64,000 nucleotides of DNA from Dehalococcoidia bacterium. GTDB taxonomy: Bacteria > Chloroflexota > Dehalococcoidia > Lucifugimonadales > Australimonadaceae. Location: assembly GCA_022820645.1 (NCBI GenBank), contig JAJEFD010000013.1, positions 197,308 to 261,307 on the forward strand, in the 5' to 3' direction. A program made the position numbers and the translations under genes. This document shows positions 49,443 to 61,986 of the stretch, one piece after another. Under the pieces are notes generated by a model. It was given only the letters and a program-made list of their open reading frames with translations. It searched no databases and was not told where the DNA came from. How positions within the stretch are numbered: the stretch's first letter is position 1; the number at the start of each line of letters is the position of its first letter.

Positions 49443-50786
49443 TTAGAGGATGGGCAGGTACCGCTTCATCTCGTAGTCGGTGACCGCGAACCGGTACCCG
49501 TCCCATTCGATACGCTTGTTCTCGAGCAACGAGTTGAACGTGTGCTCGCCGAGAGCCTCTCGCAGGACAGCACTACCCTCCGCCTCGGCCAGCGCCTCGT
49601 ACAGGCTGCCGGGCAGACGGTGGATGCCGAGTTTCGAGCGCTCCGCCTCCGAAAGCGCATCCACGTCCACCTCCGTGGCGCTCTCCAGCGGGTACGTGTT
49701 CTGTACCCCGGCGAGACCTGCCGTCAGGATCGCAGCGAACGCAAGGTACGGGTTGCACGCCGGGTCGGGCAGGCGGAACTCGATACGGACCGAGTCCTCC
49801 TTCCCGGGGCGGTACGCCGGCACGCGCACGAGATTGGAGCGGTTGACTGCCGCCCAGGTCGCGTACACCGGGGCCTCGTAACCGGGGGTGAGCCGCTTGT
49901 AGGAGTTGACCCACTGGTTGCACACGCATGCTATCTCGCCCGCGTGCCGCAGCAGCCCCGCGATGAAATGCTGACCCGTTGCGGAGAGCTTGTGCTCCGC
50001 CTCCGGGTCGTAGAACGCATTCTCTCCGCCCTGGAAGAGCGACATGTTGATGTGCATCCCGCTGCCGTTCTGGTTCTCGAACGGTTTGGGCATGAACGTG
50101 GCGTAGACCTGCTGGCCCATCGCCACTTCCTTCACCACCTGCCGGTACGTCATCACCGTATCGGCCATCGTCAACGCATCCGTGTGGCGCAGGTCTATCT
50201 CGTGCTGACCGTGAGCCACCTCGTGATGGCTGTACTCCACGGGGATGCCCATCTCCTCCAGCGAGAGCACCGTCTGCCGCCGCAGGTCGGCCCCCTTGTC
50301 CAGCGTCGTCGTGAGGTCGAAGTAGCCGCCCGCGTCAAGCGGTTCCGGTTCCTCGGCCGACTTCAGGTAGAAGTGCTCCATCTCCGGGCCAACCTGGAAC
50401 TCGTAGCCCTGCTGCGCCGCGCGCTCCAGGGCCACTTTCAGGACGTAGCGCGGGTCTCCCTCGAAGGGCTCGCCCGAAGGGCGCAGCACGTCGCAGAACA
50501 TGCGGGCGACTGCGTTCTGGCGCGGACGCCATGGAAGGATCGAGAACGTCGTAGGGTCAGGCATCGCAACCATGTCGCTCTCGTCCCGGCGCGCGAAACC
50601 CTGCACCGTGGAGCCGTCGAAGGCCATGCCGTATTCCAACGCTCCTTCGAGCTCCGCTTCGGTGATAGCGAAACCCTTGAGCGTCCCCAGGATGTCAGTG
50701 AACCAGAGGCGGATGAACTTGACGTCGTTTTCCTTGGCAGTGCGGAGGACGTACTGCCGCGCCTCGTGGTCGCGGGCTATCGCCAT
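49443..50786 (-). CDS. glnA: Glutamine synthetase type I
   Basis: This 447-residue enzyme makes glutamine from glutamate, ammonia and ATP. It has the Mg2+/substrate motifs: FDGSTVQGFARRDESDM, the glutamate-binding VGPEMEHFYL, NGSGMHINMSLFQGG, the ATP region KRLTPGYEAPVYATWAAVNRS, and IEFRLPDPACNPYLAFAAIL. The length and lack of an obvious adenylylation Tyr motif resemble the shorter GSI-alpha group. It is convergent with gltD and runs 19 bases after ppdK. Confidence 0.95.
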   Translation of the reverse strand: MAIARDHEARQYVLRTAKENDVKFIRLWFTDILGTLKGFAITEAELEGALEYGMAFDGSTVQGFARRDESDMVAMPDPTTFSILPWRPRQNAVARMFCDVLRPSGEPFEGDPRYVLKVALERAAQQGYEFQVGPEMEHFYLKSAEEPEPLDAGGYFDLTTTLDKGADLRRQTVLSLEEMGIPVEYSHHEVAHGQHEIDLRHTDALTMADTVMTYRQVVKEVAMGQQVYATFMPKPFENQNGSGMHINMSLFQGGENAFYDPEAEHKLSATGQHFIAGLLRHAGEIACVCNQWVNSYKRLTPGYEAPVYATWAAVNRSNLVRVPAYRPGKEDSVRIEFRLPDPACNPYLAFAAILTAGLAGVQNTYPLESATEVDVDALSEAERSKLGIHRLPGSLYEALAEAEGSAVLREALGEHTFNSLLENKRIEWDGYRFAVTDYEMKRYLPIL

Positions 50787-50805
50787 GGCCGCCTCCTTCG
50801 CTCGG

Positions 50806-53772
50806 TTAATCCGCGGCCGTTATCTGACCCAGCGCACTCTGCGCAGCAGCCAGACGCGCCACCGGGACGCGGAACGGCGAAGCGCTCACGTAGTTCAGCC
50901 CCAACTCGTTGCAGAACGCCACGCTCCGGGGGTCGCCGCCGTGCTCGCCACAGATGCCGATGGGGAAGTCAGGGTCAACCTCGCGTGCCGCCTCGGTCGC
51001 CATCCGCATCAGTCTCCCCACGCCACGCGTATCGAGCGTGTTGAACGGGTTGCGCGGGAGTATCTCCGTCTCGACGTAGTGGTTCAGGAACTTGCTCTCC
51101 GCGTCGTCCCGGCTGAACGCGAACGTCATCTGCGTCAGGTCGTTTGAGCCGAACGAGAAGAACTCTGCCTCGGTGGCTACCTCGTCCGCCGTCAGTGCCG
51201 CGCGCGGCACCTCTATCATCGTCCCGAACAGGTACGTCACGTATATCCCCAGCGCCTCGCGCGTCTTGCTGGCGACCGCTCGCAGGCGGGGCCGGATCCA
51301 CTTCAGTTCGTTCACGTGCGAGACGATGGGAATCATGATCTCCGCTCGCACCGGAGAGCCTTCTTCGGCCAGGCGGCAACCCGCCGTTACGATGGCCCGC
51401 ACCTGCATCTCGTAGATCTCGGGCATCGTCAGGCCCACACGGCAACCACGGTGTCCCAGCATCGGGTTGGACTCCCGAAGATGCGCTACGAGCGCAAGCG
51501 TTCGCTCCTTCTCCTCCAGCTCCGCCCGCAACGCCTCTTCATCTTCATGCTGGGGGAGAGACACCCGCTCCGAGAGCCAGTCCATCATCCGCTTGCCAAC
51601 CGCGAGCTTCTCCAGCTCGGACGCAGAGCGATTGACCATGTCGCGGCCCTTGTTCAGCCACGCATCCACCCGATTGTCGCCCTCGATGCGGCGCGTCAGT
51701 TCCCCTACCTCCTGCACGAGCTCCCCGTAGTCCGGCAGGAACTCGTGCAGCGGCGCGTCCAGCAGGCGGATCACCACCGGGAGGCCTTCCATCGCCTTGA
51801 AGATCCCGTAGAAATCCTCGGTCTGGAAGCGCTCGAGTTCGGCCAACTCCGTGTGGAAGCCCTGCACCGCCTCGGACGAGTCGCACTGCGTCCTCGCCTC
51901 CTCGAGCCGGTGCCGCATCGCTTCGCGTTCGGAAGCGGGTGCGTTCTCCAGCGCCTCTTCCAGCTCGCTTACCCGGCGTATCAACTGCGACGCCTCCGGT
52001 CCGATCGCCAGCAGACGCCTGATGTGCCGCAGGCGCTCCTCCGCGAAGAACATGTGCTCCGTCCGGCACAGGCCGATGCCCTCGGCGCCGTTCGCTCGGG
52101 CACGGTGCGCGTCCTCCGGAGTGTCCGCGTTCGCCCACACCTGCAACCGGCGGACCCCGTCCGCCCAGCCGAGCAGCGTGTTCAACTCAGCCAGTTCGTC
52201 CGGCCTCGGAGCAACCGCCTCGACGTCGCCCACGAATATCTCGCCCGTTGCGCCGTCCAGGCTGATGACATCTCCTTCAGAGATGGACTTCCCGCGCGCC
52301 GTGGCCCGACCGTCCGCCTCGAAGCGCAACTCCTCGCACCCCACTACACACGGCTTGCCCAGCCCTCGTGTGACGACCGCCGCGTGGCTCGTCATCCCAC
52401 CCCGGCTCGTGAGCACCCCGTCCGACTTGATGATGCCGTGCACGTCGTCCGGGCTCGTCTCCTGGCGCACCAGGATCACCCGCTGGCCGCCTTCCGCCAC
52501 CGCCGCAACGCGGTCGGGGTCCATCACAACAACGCCGGACGCCGCGCCGGGAGACGCTCCGACGCCTTCCGCCAGCAGACGCCCTTCCTTGATCGCCGCC
52601 GTTTTCGCCTCGGCCACGAAGTGCGGCATCAGGACAGCCGAGACTTCTCCCGCCTCCACGCGCCCGAGCGCCTGCTCCTGGGTGAGCACGCCCTCTCCCG
52701 CCAGTTCCACCGCTATCCGCACGGCCGCTGACGCCGTCCGCTTGGCGGAGCGCGTCTGCAGGATGTACAGCTTCCCGCGCTCCACCGTGAACTCGATGTC
52801 CTGCACGTCCTTGTAGTGCCCTTCCAACTGGCGCGCCGTTTCGTCTATCTGGTCGTATATCTCCGGCCACGCCGTGCGCAGAGCCTGGATGCGCTGGGGA
52901 GTGCGTATGCCCGCGACCACGTCTTCGCCCTGCGCGTTCGGCAGGAATTCGCCGTACAGCCCGCGCTCCCCGCTGCCAGGGTTGCGGGAGAAGAGTACGC
53001 CTGTCCCGCTGTCGTCTCCCAGGTTGCCGAACACCATCGCCATGATGATGCACGCGGTGCCCATGTCATGGGAGATGCCCTGGAACTCGCGGTACGTGAT
53101 GGCGCGCGGGTTGTTCCAGGAGTTGAACACCGCCTCCACCGCCGCCTTCAGCAGCACCCAGGGGTCGTCCGAGAGCGGCTCGCCGGTCGCCTCCTGGATG
53201 ATCCCCTTGAACTCCCCGATGAGCTCCCGCAGCGCGTCCGGCTGCAGTTCGTAGTCGAACTCTGCGCCTGCGCGTTCCTTCGCAGCTTCCAGCACCGTTT
53301 CGAAGCGGGCCTTGGGGATGCCCAGCACCACGTCGCCGAAGCCTTGGATCAGCCGGCGGAAGGCATCCAGCGCCGGGCGCTCATCGCCCATCATCTTCGC
53401 CAGCCCCGCTACCGTGGCGTCCGTCACGCCCATGTTGAGGATGGTATCCATCATCCCCGGCATGGAGACCGGAGCGCCCGAACGGACCGATACCACCAGC
53501 GGGTTCCCTGCGTCCCCGAACCGGCGGCCTGTCTGCTCCTCCAGCACGTGAACGTGCCGGACGATCTCTTCCCACAGGCCGTCGGGAAAGCGCCGCCCCT
53601 GCCGGAAATACTCCAGCGAAGTCTCTGTCGTGATTACGAATCCCGGAGGCACCGGAACGCCGATACGGGCCATCTCGCTCGCATGCGCTCCCTTCCCCCC
53701 GAGAAGACTCACCATGTCCGCGCCGCCTTCCGCGAGGCGGTACACCATCTTCCCGGACACCGTCGCCGTCAT
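50806..53772 (-). CDS. ppdK: Pyruvate, phosphate dikinase
   Basis: This 988-residue enzyme interconverts pyruvate, ATP and phosphate with phosphoenolpyruvate. Seen are the ATP-grasp start (LLGGKGAHASEMARIGVPVPPGFVITT), the phosphohistidine SRGGMTSHAAVVTRGLGKPC (His catalytic) and the PEP site with GLCRTEHMFF, RVGLTMP and GICGEHGGDP (Cys catalytic). At 988 residues it is about 100 longer than usual. The extra length lies largely in two Glu/Arg-rich, coiled-coil-like stretches within the C-terminal domain (about residues 605-670 and 710-780). It starts 90 bases after plsC and is followed by glnA. Confidence 0.93.
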   Translation of the reverse strand: MTATVSGKMVYRLAEGGADMVSLLGGKGAHASEMARIGVPVPPGFVITTETSLEYFRQGRRFPDGLWEEIVRHVHVLEEQTGRRFGDAGNPLVVSVRSGAPVSMPGMMDTILNMGVTDATVAGLAKMMGDERPALDAFRRLIQGFGDVVLGIPKARFETVLEAAKERAGAEFDYELQPDALRELIGEFKGIIQEATGEPLSDDPWVLLKAAVEAVFNSWNNPRAITYREFQGISHDMGTACIIMAMVFGNLGDDSGTGVLFSRNPGSGERGLYGEFLPNAQGEDVVAGIRTPQRIQALRTAWPEIYDQIDETARQLEGHYKDVQDIEFTVERGKLYILQTRSAKRTASAAVRIAVELAGEGVLTQEQALGRVEAGEVSAVLMPHFVAEAKTAAIKEGRLLAEGVGASPGAASGVVVMDPDRVAAVAEGGQRVILVRQETSPDDVHGIIKSDGVLTSRGGMTSHAAVVTRGLGKPCVVGCEELRFEADGRATARGKSISEGDVISLDGATGEIFVGDVEAVAPRPDELAELNTLLGWADGVRRLQVWANADTPEDAHRARANGAEGIGLCRTEHMFFAEERLRHIRRLLAIGPEASQLIRRVSELEEALENAPASEREAMRHRLEEARTQCDSSEAVQGFHTELAELERFQTEDFYGIFKAMEGLPVVIRLLDAPLHEFLPDYGELVQEVGELTRRIEGDNRVDAWLNKGRDMVNRSASELEKLAVGKRMMDWLSERVSLPQHEDEEALRAELEEKERTLALVAHLRESNPMLGHRGCRVGLTMPEIYEMQVRAIVTAGCRLAEEGSPVRAEIMIPIVSHVNELKWIRPRLRAVASKTREALGIYVTYLFGTMIEVPRAALTADEVATEAEFFSFGSNDLTQMTFAFSRDDAESKFLNHYVETEILPRNPFNTLDTRGVGRLMRMATEAAREVDPDFPIGICGEHGGDPRSVAFCNELGLNYVSASPFRVPVARLAAAQSALGQITAAD

Positions 53773-53862
53773 TTACCGAAACCCCCATGCAACCGGCCCG
53801 AGAGTATGCGGCTCCCTCCGGTCACGCCAACGTTCGATGCTAGCACAAGGCCGTCGGCCGGT

Positions 53863-54528
53863 CTATGCGGACTCCTCGTCTCCGCCTCCATACAAGCCCC
53901 GATACGCCGGAGGAAGCAGCTCCGCGATGCGCTTCATCACCTCGCCCGTCGCTTCCTGCAGCTGCGCCCTGTCGATGCGGCCTTCCGCACGCGGAAGCGT
54001 GAACGGCTCACCGATCGCCACGCGCAACCGCTGGAAGTGGAAGGCGATGCAGAACATGCCCCGGATACGCTCTGTTCCCGTGATCCCGACCGGCAGGACG
54101 GGCGCGCCCGACGACAGCGCAAGGTACGCGAGGCCGTCGGTCGCCTTGCGCAACGCACCGGGGCTGCGCGTCCCCTCGGGGAAGATGAGCAGCGCCTTGC
54201 CGCTGTCCAGCGTTCGCTTTGCCCACCTCAGCGCGTCCATGTCGCGACCGTCGCGGTCTACCGGGTAGACGTGCACAGCACGAAGCAGGTACGAGATCAC
54301 CGGTCCCCAGAACAGCGACCGCTTTGCCATGAAGAAGACCGGCCGTGGGACCGCGTACACCATCACCGGCGGGTCAGCGTTGCTCTGATGGTTCGCCACG
54401 ATGATGAGCGGGCCGGTCCGGGGAACGTGCTCCTGCCCCGTAACGCTGATGCTCCCGAACGTCGGGATGAAGATACGGGAGAGCACACGTCCCAGCCGGT
54501 ACCAGCAGTCGAACGGGGAGCCTGTCAC
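53863..54528 (-). CDS. plsC: 1-acyl-sn-glycerol-3-phosphate acyltransferase
   Basis: This 221-residue membrane-associated enzyme makes phosphatidic acid. The catalytic NHQSNADPP box (HX4D) and the substrate motif FPEGTRSPG are both present. The N-terminus has one hydrophobic segment. The start overlaps the cmk stop by 4 bases, a neighbour often found next to cmk in bacteria. Confidence 0.9.
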   Translation of the reverse strand: MTGSPFDCWYRLGRVLSRIFIPTFGSISVTGQEHVPRTGPLIIVANHQSNADPPVMVYAVPRPVFFMAKRSLFWGPVISYLLRAVHVYPVDRDGRDMDALRWAKRTLDSGKALLIFPEGTRSPGALRKATDGLAYLALSSGAPVLPVGITGTERIRGMFCIAFHFQRLRVAIGEPFTLPRAEGRIDRAQLQEATGEVMKRIAELLPPAYRGLYGGGDEESA

Positions 54529-55193
54529 TCGGCCTCCTCCGTTCCCAGCGCGCCAAGCAGACGCTCCACGACGTCCGCGACCTCCATCCCGTCCGTCACG
54601 ATATGCAGGGCGTCGTCCGCCACGCGCAACGGCGAGTCCTCCCGCCCGGAGTCGATCGCATCGCGCATCCTCAGGTTCCCCAGCACTTCATCCTCGGAAC
54701 GCGCCTGCGCGGTCCCCGCCAGTTCCTTGCTTCGCCGGCGAGCGCGCTCCTCCGGCGAAGCGTCCAGGTACACCTTCGCAGCATCAGGAAGCACGTGCGT
54801 CCCGATGTCGCGCCCCACCATTACGACATCTCCCTCTTTCGCGGTCGCACGCTGCTGCGCGACCATGGCCCTGCGGACGCCCCCCACCTTCGCGACCGGA
54901 GACACGGCCGCATCAACCTCGGGGGCGCGCAGACGGGAGGTAACGTCGACGCCGTCAACCGACACGCTCTGGCCTCCGTCGCCGAGGCGGACGTTCATCG
55001 CTTCCGCGATCCGGATGAGCGCGGCCTCGTCGTCCAGCGGCGTGGCGGCGTCGAGGGCGGCGATGGTTACCGCGCGGTAGTAGACGCCGGTGTCCACGAA
55101 CGCGTAGCCCAGGCGGCGCGCCAGCTCTTGGCCGACGGTCGTCTTACCGGAGGCAACAGGCCCGTCAATCGCGATGACAGAGGGGTAACGCAC
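54525..55193 (-). CDS. cmk: Cytidylate kinase
   Basis: This 222-residue nucleotide kinase phosphorylates CMP and dCMP. The P-loop is IAIDGPVASGKTT. DTGVYYRAVT, the CMP-binding SRLRAPEVDAAVSPVA and VVMVGRDIGTHVLPDA are typical. GTG 55193 is chosen, since the family core starts there; a -10-like TACTAT lies 7 bases upstream, so the mRNA may be leaderless. plsC overlaps its stop. Confidence 0.92.
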   Translation of the reverse strand: MRYPSVIAIDGPVASGKTTVGQELARRLGYAFVDTGVYYRAVTIAALDAATPLDDEAALIRIAEAMNVRLGDGGQSVSVDGVDVTSRLRAPEVDAAVSPVAKVGGVRRAMVAQQRATAKEGDVVMVGRDIGTHVLPDAAKVYLDASPEERARRRSKELAGTAQARSEDEVLGNLRMRDAIDSGREDSPLRVADDALHIVTDGMEVADVVERLLGALGTEEAE

Positions 55194-55200
55194 GGGGAAA

Positions 55201-55206
55201 ATAGTA
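55201..55206 (-). promoter_or_regulatory. Candidate -10 box of cmk
   Basis: TACTAT on the minus strand lies 7 bases before the GTG of cmk. A -35-like TTGTGC lies 19 bases further upstream. RNA would begin at the start codon. The -35 box is poor. Confidence 0.35.
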
Positions 55207-55281
55207 CAGTGGGTGGCAAGTGGGCGCACAACCATCCCACAGGCGTGCAGCCAACTACAATATGTTGTGCTTCACCTTTGA

Positions 55282-57783
<2,502 letters not shown>

Positions 57784-57798
57784 CCCGCGCCGGGCAGG

Positions 57799-58371
57799 TC
57801 ACGCAACGCCGACACGCCCCTCGTCGTCGCCCACCAGGATCGTATGGAACGCGTACCCGTCGGCCAGCAGCCGCTCGCTGCCTCCCTGCCTGCGGTCGAG
57901 GATGCACCCCACAAGTACCACCTCGTGCCCTGCGGCTTCCGCGGCCTCGATCGCCATGTAGAGCGACCCCGCCGTCGAGCAAGCGTCGTCCACTATCGCC
58001 ACCCGGGCGCCCTTGGGCAGCGGCCCCTCCACTGCCTTCCCCACACCGTGGTCCTTCGCCTCTTTGCGCACGAAGAACCCGGGGATCGGCTCGCCGCCGT
58101 CCTGGCCGCTCAGCATCGCGATCTCCGTCACCATCGGCACCGCCGCCACTGCAGGGCCTCCCACCGCCACTGCGCCCGATTCCCGGATCGCCGGCAGCAA
58201 CGCCCGGGCCACGAGGTTCGCCCCTCTCGGGGAGAGCGTCAGCAGGCGGCCGTCGAAGTAGTACGAGCTCGTCTGACCGGATGCCAGCACGAACTCCCCG
58301 TAGAGGAGCGCGTCGAGCTCCTTCGCCAGCTCCAGGATCTCCTCCGCCAGTCTGCTTTCCGTCTGCGTCAT
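57799..58371 (-). CDS. pyrE: Orotate phosphoribosyltransferase
   Basis: This 190-residue enzyme makes orotidine 5'-phosphate. The N-terminal SYYFDGRLLTLSPRG binds orotate and PRPP, and the PRPP loop is VAIVDDACSTAGSLYMAIEAAEAAGHEV. The PRPP loop reads DDACSTAGS rather than the usual DDVxTTGGS, but keeps the acidic pair. Overlap with nadD is 4 bases. Confidence 0.85.
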   Translation of the reverse strand: MTQTESRLAEEILELAKELDALLYGEFVLASGQTSSYYFDGRLLTLSPRGANLVARALLPAIRESGAVAVGGPAVAAVPMVTEIAMLSGQDGGEPIPGFFVRKEAKDHGVGKAVEGPLPKGARVAIVDDACSTAGSLYMAIEAAEAAGHEVVLVGCILDRRQGGSERLLADGYAFHTILVGDDEGRVGVA

Positions 58372-59009
58372 GCCGTGTCTCCTCCCGCAAGGGCGATCGT
58401 CTCTCGTGCTCCCCGGTACAGATGGTGCTGCTCGATATAGTCGCCGACCGCGTCCGGCACGAGGTAGCGCACCGGCTCTCCCAGGCTCATCCGGCGGCGA
58501 AGCTCCGTCCCGCTGATCTCGATGAGCGGCATGTGTACGACCATCACCCGCTCCGCCGCCGCAGGGTCTATCGCCGTGAGGGCATCGAGGTCCACCGTAC
58601 CGTGCCCGGGGCGCAGCGCTACCACCAGACGCACCTGCTCCAGGATGCGCTTCGGCTCCTTCCAGCGCGGCATCGTGTGCAGCGTGTCCGCGCCCATGAT
58701 GAACAGCAGCTCGTCGCCGGCCATCGGACCGGCGCGGAGCGCGTCGAGCGTGTCTACGGTGTACGTTTCACCCGGCCTGTCCATCTCGATGGTGGATAGC
58801 TGGAACGCCGGATTGCCCCCTATCGCCAGCTCCACCATCGCGCGCCGGTGTTCGCCGGAGGTGATCCGCTCATCGCGCTTCATCCACGGGAGCCCCGTCG
58901 GGATGAACCAGACCTCATCCAGTCCCAGCCGCCACAGTACCTCCTGCGCGAGGATGAGGTGCCCGGTGTGCACCGGATCGAACGTTCCGCCGAGGATGCC
59001 TCTGCGCAC
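58368..59009 (-). CDS. nadD: Nicotinate-nucleotide adenylyltransferase
   Basis: This 213-residue enzyme makes NaAD in NAD synthesis. The nucleotidyltransferase motif GGTFDPVHTGHL lies at residues 7-18, with FIPTGLPWMK after it. The C-terminal ISGTELRRRM replaces the usual ISSTxIR. It lies 3 bases after obgE and overlaps pyrE; obgE-nadD is a common pair. Confidence 0.92.
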   Translation of the reverse strand: MRRGILGGTFDPVHTGHLILAQEVLWRLGLDEVWFIPTGLPWMKRDERITSGEHRRAMVELAIGGNPAFQLSTIEMDRPGETYTVDTLDALRAGPMAGDELLFIMGADTLHTMPRWKEPKRILEQVRLVVALRPGHGTVDLDALTAIDPAAAERVMVVHMPLIEISGTELRRRMSLGEPVRYLVPDAVGDYIEQHHLYRGARETIALAGGDTA

Positions 59010-59012
59010 GCG

Positions 59013-60275
<1,263 letters not shown>

Positions 60276-60278
60276 TTA

Positions 60279-60284
60279 AGTATA
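60279..60284 (-). promoter_or_regulatory. Candidate -10 box of obgE
   Basis: TATACT on the minus strand ends 9 bases before the obgE ATG, so RNA would begin within one or two bases of the start codon. No good -35 box is present at the expected distance. Confidence 0.4.
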
Positions 60285-60347
60285 AGAAGACATGGGATAC
60301 CGTCGCAGGTGGGGAGGAAGCCTGTGGGGAGAGGGACGGGGAAGAGA

Positions 60348-60394
60348 GGACTCTCCGCGGCTTGGCGGCGTGCTCAAGCCGGTGTGGAGAGTCC
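60348..60394 (-). other. Strong hairpin across the dnaA stop codon
   Basis: GGACTCTCC (60348-60356) pairs perfectly with GGAGAGTCC (60386-60394), and inside it GGCTTG (60359-60364) pairs with CAAGCC (60375-60380). The hairpin covers the last codons and stop of dnaA (60374). No T-run follows, so it is not a standard terminator. It may control read-through into obgE or protect mRNA. Confidence 0.6.
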
Positions 60395-61732
60395 TTGGGG
60401 AGGGTCCTCCGACGTGAGGGAAGTGCGAATCGTGGCGATGGCCGTTGAGGTGGCCGTGTCGTCCTGCAGCCGCTCCGTAGTGCGCCGCAGGCCATAGAGG
60501 ATAGTTGTCCGCTCCCGTCCTCCGAGCTTTGCCCCGATCTCCTCGGCGGATAGCCCCAGGAGCGTGTGCAGCAGGTGCATGGCGACCTGCCGTGCTGTGG
60601 ATGCCTCGCGATCGCGCCGGGGCCCTTCGAGGGCGGCGACGGGCAACCCGAAGTAGCGCGAAACTGCGGCGAGGGTGGAATCTGGGGAGACAGGTACAGC
60701 GCGTGTGGAAAAGTGAGTGGAAAGCGCCTGCCGGGCGAGGTGGGGCGTGACGCTGTGGCCGGTAAGGTCGGCCAGCGCGAGAAGTCGGGTGAGGGCCCCC
60801 CTGAGCACGTGGCCGTTGGGATCGAGCCGTTCGGCGATGAAGGTGAGGACATCGTCGCTCAGCGTTACGCTGGCTGCTCTTGCGAAGGCGGCCAGCATGG
60901 TCATTCGCGATTCAACGTCAGGCGGGTTCAGGTCCGCCTGGAGCCCTGCGGCGAGGCGTGATTGCAATCGTTTCTCTACGACGATGGAGAGGGCGGGGCG
61001 GTCACTCGCCAGCACGATCTGGCTGCCGCGGCTTCGTAGTGCGTCGAGCGTGTGCAGCAGGCCGTCGAGGATGCGAGGGCTTTTGCCCTCGAATCCGTGC
61101 ACGTCGTCGAGGAGGAAGACATCCGCTGCCCAGAAGCGGCTGCGGAATGCCTTGGTGCGCTTCTCCCGCATCGCGGCGAGGTAAGCGTTCGTGAACTCCT
61201 CCGCGGTGGTGTACTCGACGGAGAGCCCCGCGTTGTGCGCGTGATTCCCGATCGCGTGCAGCAGGTGCGTCTTTCCCAGCCCCACGCCGCCGTAGAGGAA
61301 CAGCGGGTTATAGGCTGATCCCGGCGCCCGCGCGATGGCGAGCGCCGCTGCATGAGCAAGCTGGTTCTCCGGCAGAGCGACGAACGAATCGAAGGTCTCC
61401 AGCGACGAGAGCGTCGGGTTGACCGGGCGGCTGGGGGCAGGAGCAGCAGACTCTGCACCGGATGCCTGGGCCGGGACGTTGCCCTGCAGGACGAACCGCA
61501 CGTTGACGGCGCGCGAGGCTATGGAGGATGCCGTGGTGTCTGCCAGCCCCTGCATCCGGCCTTCCAGCCACGCGACAGCGAAGGCGGTTGGGGCCGATAC
61601 GGTCAGGGTGTCGTCTGCGAGGTGTTCGCCACTCGTGCCCGCAAGCCAGGTGTCGAAGGTCGCCTTGGGCGTCTGCAGTTGCAGTCGGCCAAGGACGGCT
61701 TCCCATAGGCGGCGTGCTGAACTATCCGTCAA
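60374..61732 (-). CDS. dnaA: DnaA-type replication initiator, divergent DNA-binding motif
   Basis: This 452-residue protein has all DnaA domains: an N-terminal domain starting LWEAVLGRLQLQTPKATFDTWL, the AAA+ domain with Walker A YGGVGLGKTHLLHAIG and Walker B VFLLDDVHGFEGK, and a C-terminal helix-turn-helix domain. The DnaA signature GGRDHTT is altered to GGRERTTILYGLRR, which may change box recognition. The first codon is TTG at 61732 behind GAAGGA. It precedes obgE by 104 bases. It could be the main initiator or a paralogue; dnaN is not adjacent. Confidence 0.85.
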   Translation of the reverse strand: MTDSSARRLWEAVLGRLQLQTPKATFDTWLAGTSGEHLADDTLTVSAPTAFAVAWLEGRMQGLADTTASSIASRAVNVRFVLQGNVPAQASGAESAAPAPSRPVNPTLSSLETFDSFVALPENQLAHAAALAIARAPGSAYNPLFLYGGVGLGKTHLLHAIGNHAHNAGLSVEYTTAEEFTNAYLAAMREKRTKAFRSRFWAADVFLLDDVHGFEGKSPRILDGLLHTLDALRSRGSQIVLASDRPALSIVVEKRLQSRLAAGLQADLNPPDVESRMTMLAAFARAASVTLSDDVLTFIAERLDPNGHVLRGALTRLLALADLTGHSVTPHLARQALSTHFSTRAVPVSPDSTLAAVSRYFGLPVAALEGPRRDREASTARQVAMHLLHTLLGLSAEEIGAKLGGRERTTILYGLRRTTERLQDDTATSTAIATIRTSLTSEDPPQGLSTPA

Positions 61733-61973
61733 GAGCGGCGATCCTTCCCGGGGCTGGGTGTTGAACCGGCGGGTGGACTGCAGGACTCTACGGGGAGAAG
61801 AGCGAGGCGCCGTCCGGTAGGTCGGTTCAAACTACCACTTTCCCCGGCCTGCGCCGCCTTGTGAAAATCGGTGGGATTCCCGCCGGAATCGCACTTGCAA
61901 AAAAGTCGGCGAGCCCGCAACGGCATCATGGCCTAGCTCTCGGCTGGCAGCCCGTCACGGCCTGTCAGGCTGC

Positions 61974-61979
61974 TAACAT
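61974..61979 (+). promoter_or_regulatory. Candidate -10 box of fmt
   Basis: TAACAT lies 7 bases upstream of the fmt ATG, placing RNA start at the start codon. No recognisable -35 box is found. This is weak alone but fits the pattern seen before several other genes here. Confidence 0.3.
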
Positions 61980-61986
61980 TACTCCT

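Noticed and set aside
60300-60715. Chromosomal origin (oriC) near dnaA
   Set aside because: A few TGTGGA-type sequences resemble DnaA boxes, but they are scattered, mostly inside the gene, and no AT-rich unwinding region is present.
61830-61986. Cobalamin riboswitch upstream of fmt
   Set aside because: GGTG...ATTCC and GAGCCCGCAACGG resemble parts of the B12 riboswitch core, but the spacing is wrong, the B12-box is not convincing, and fmt is not a usual target.
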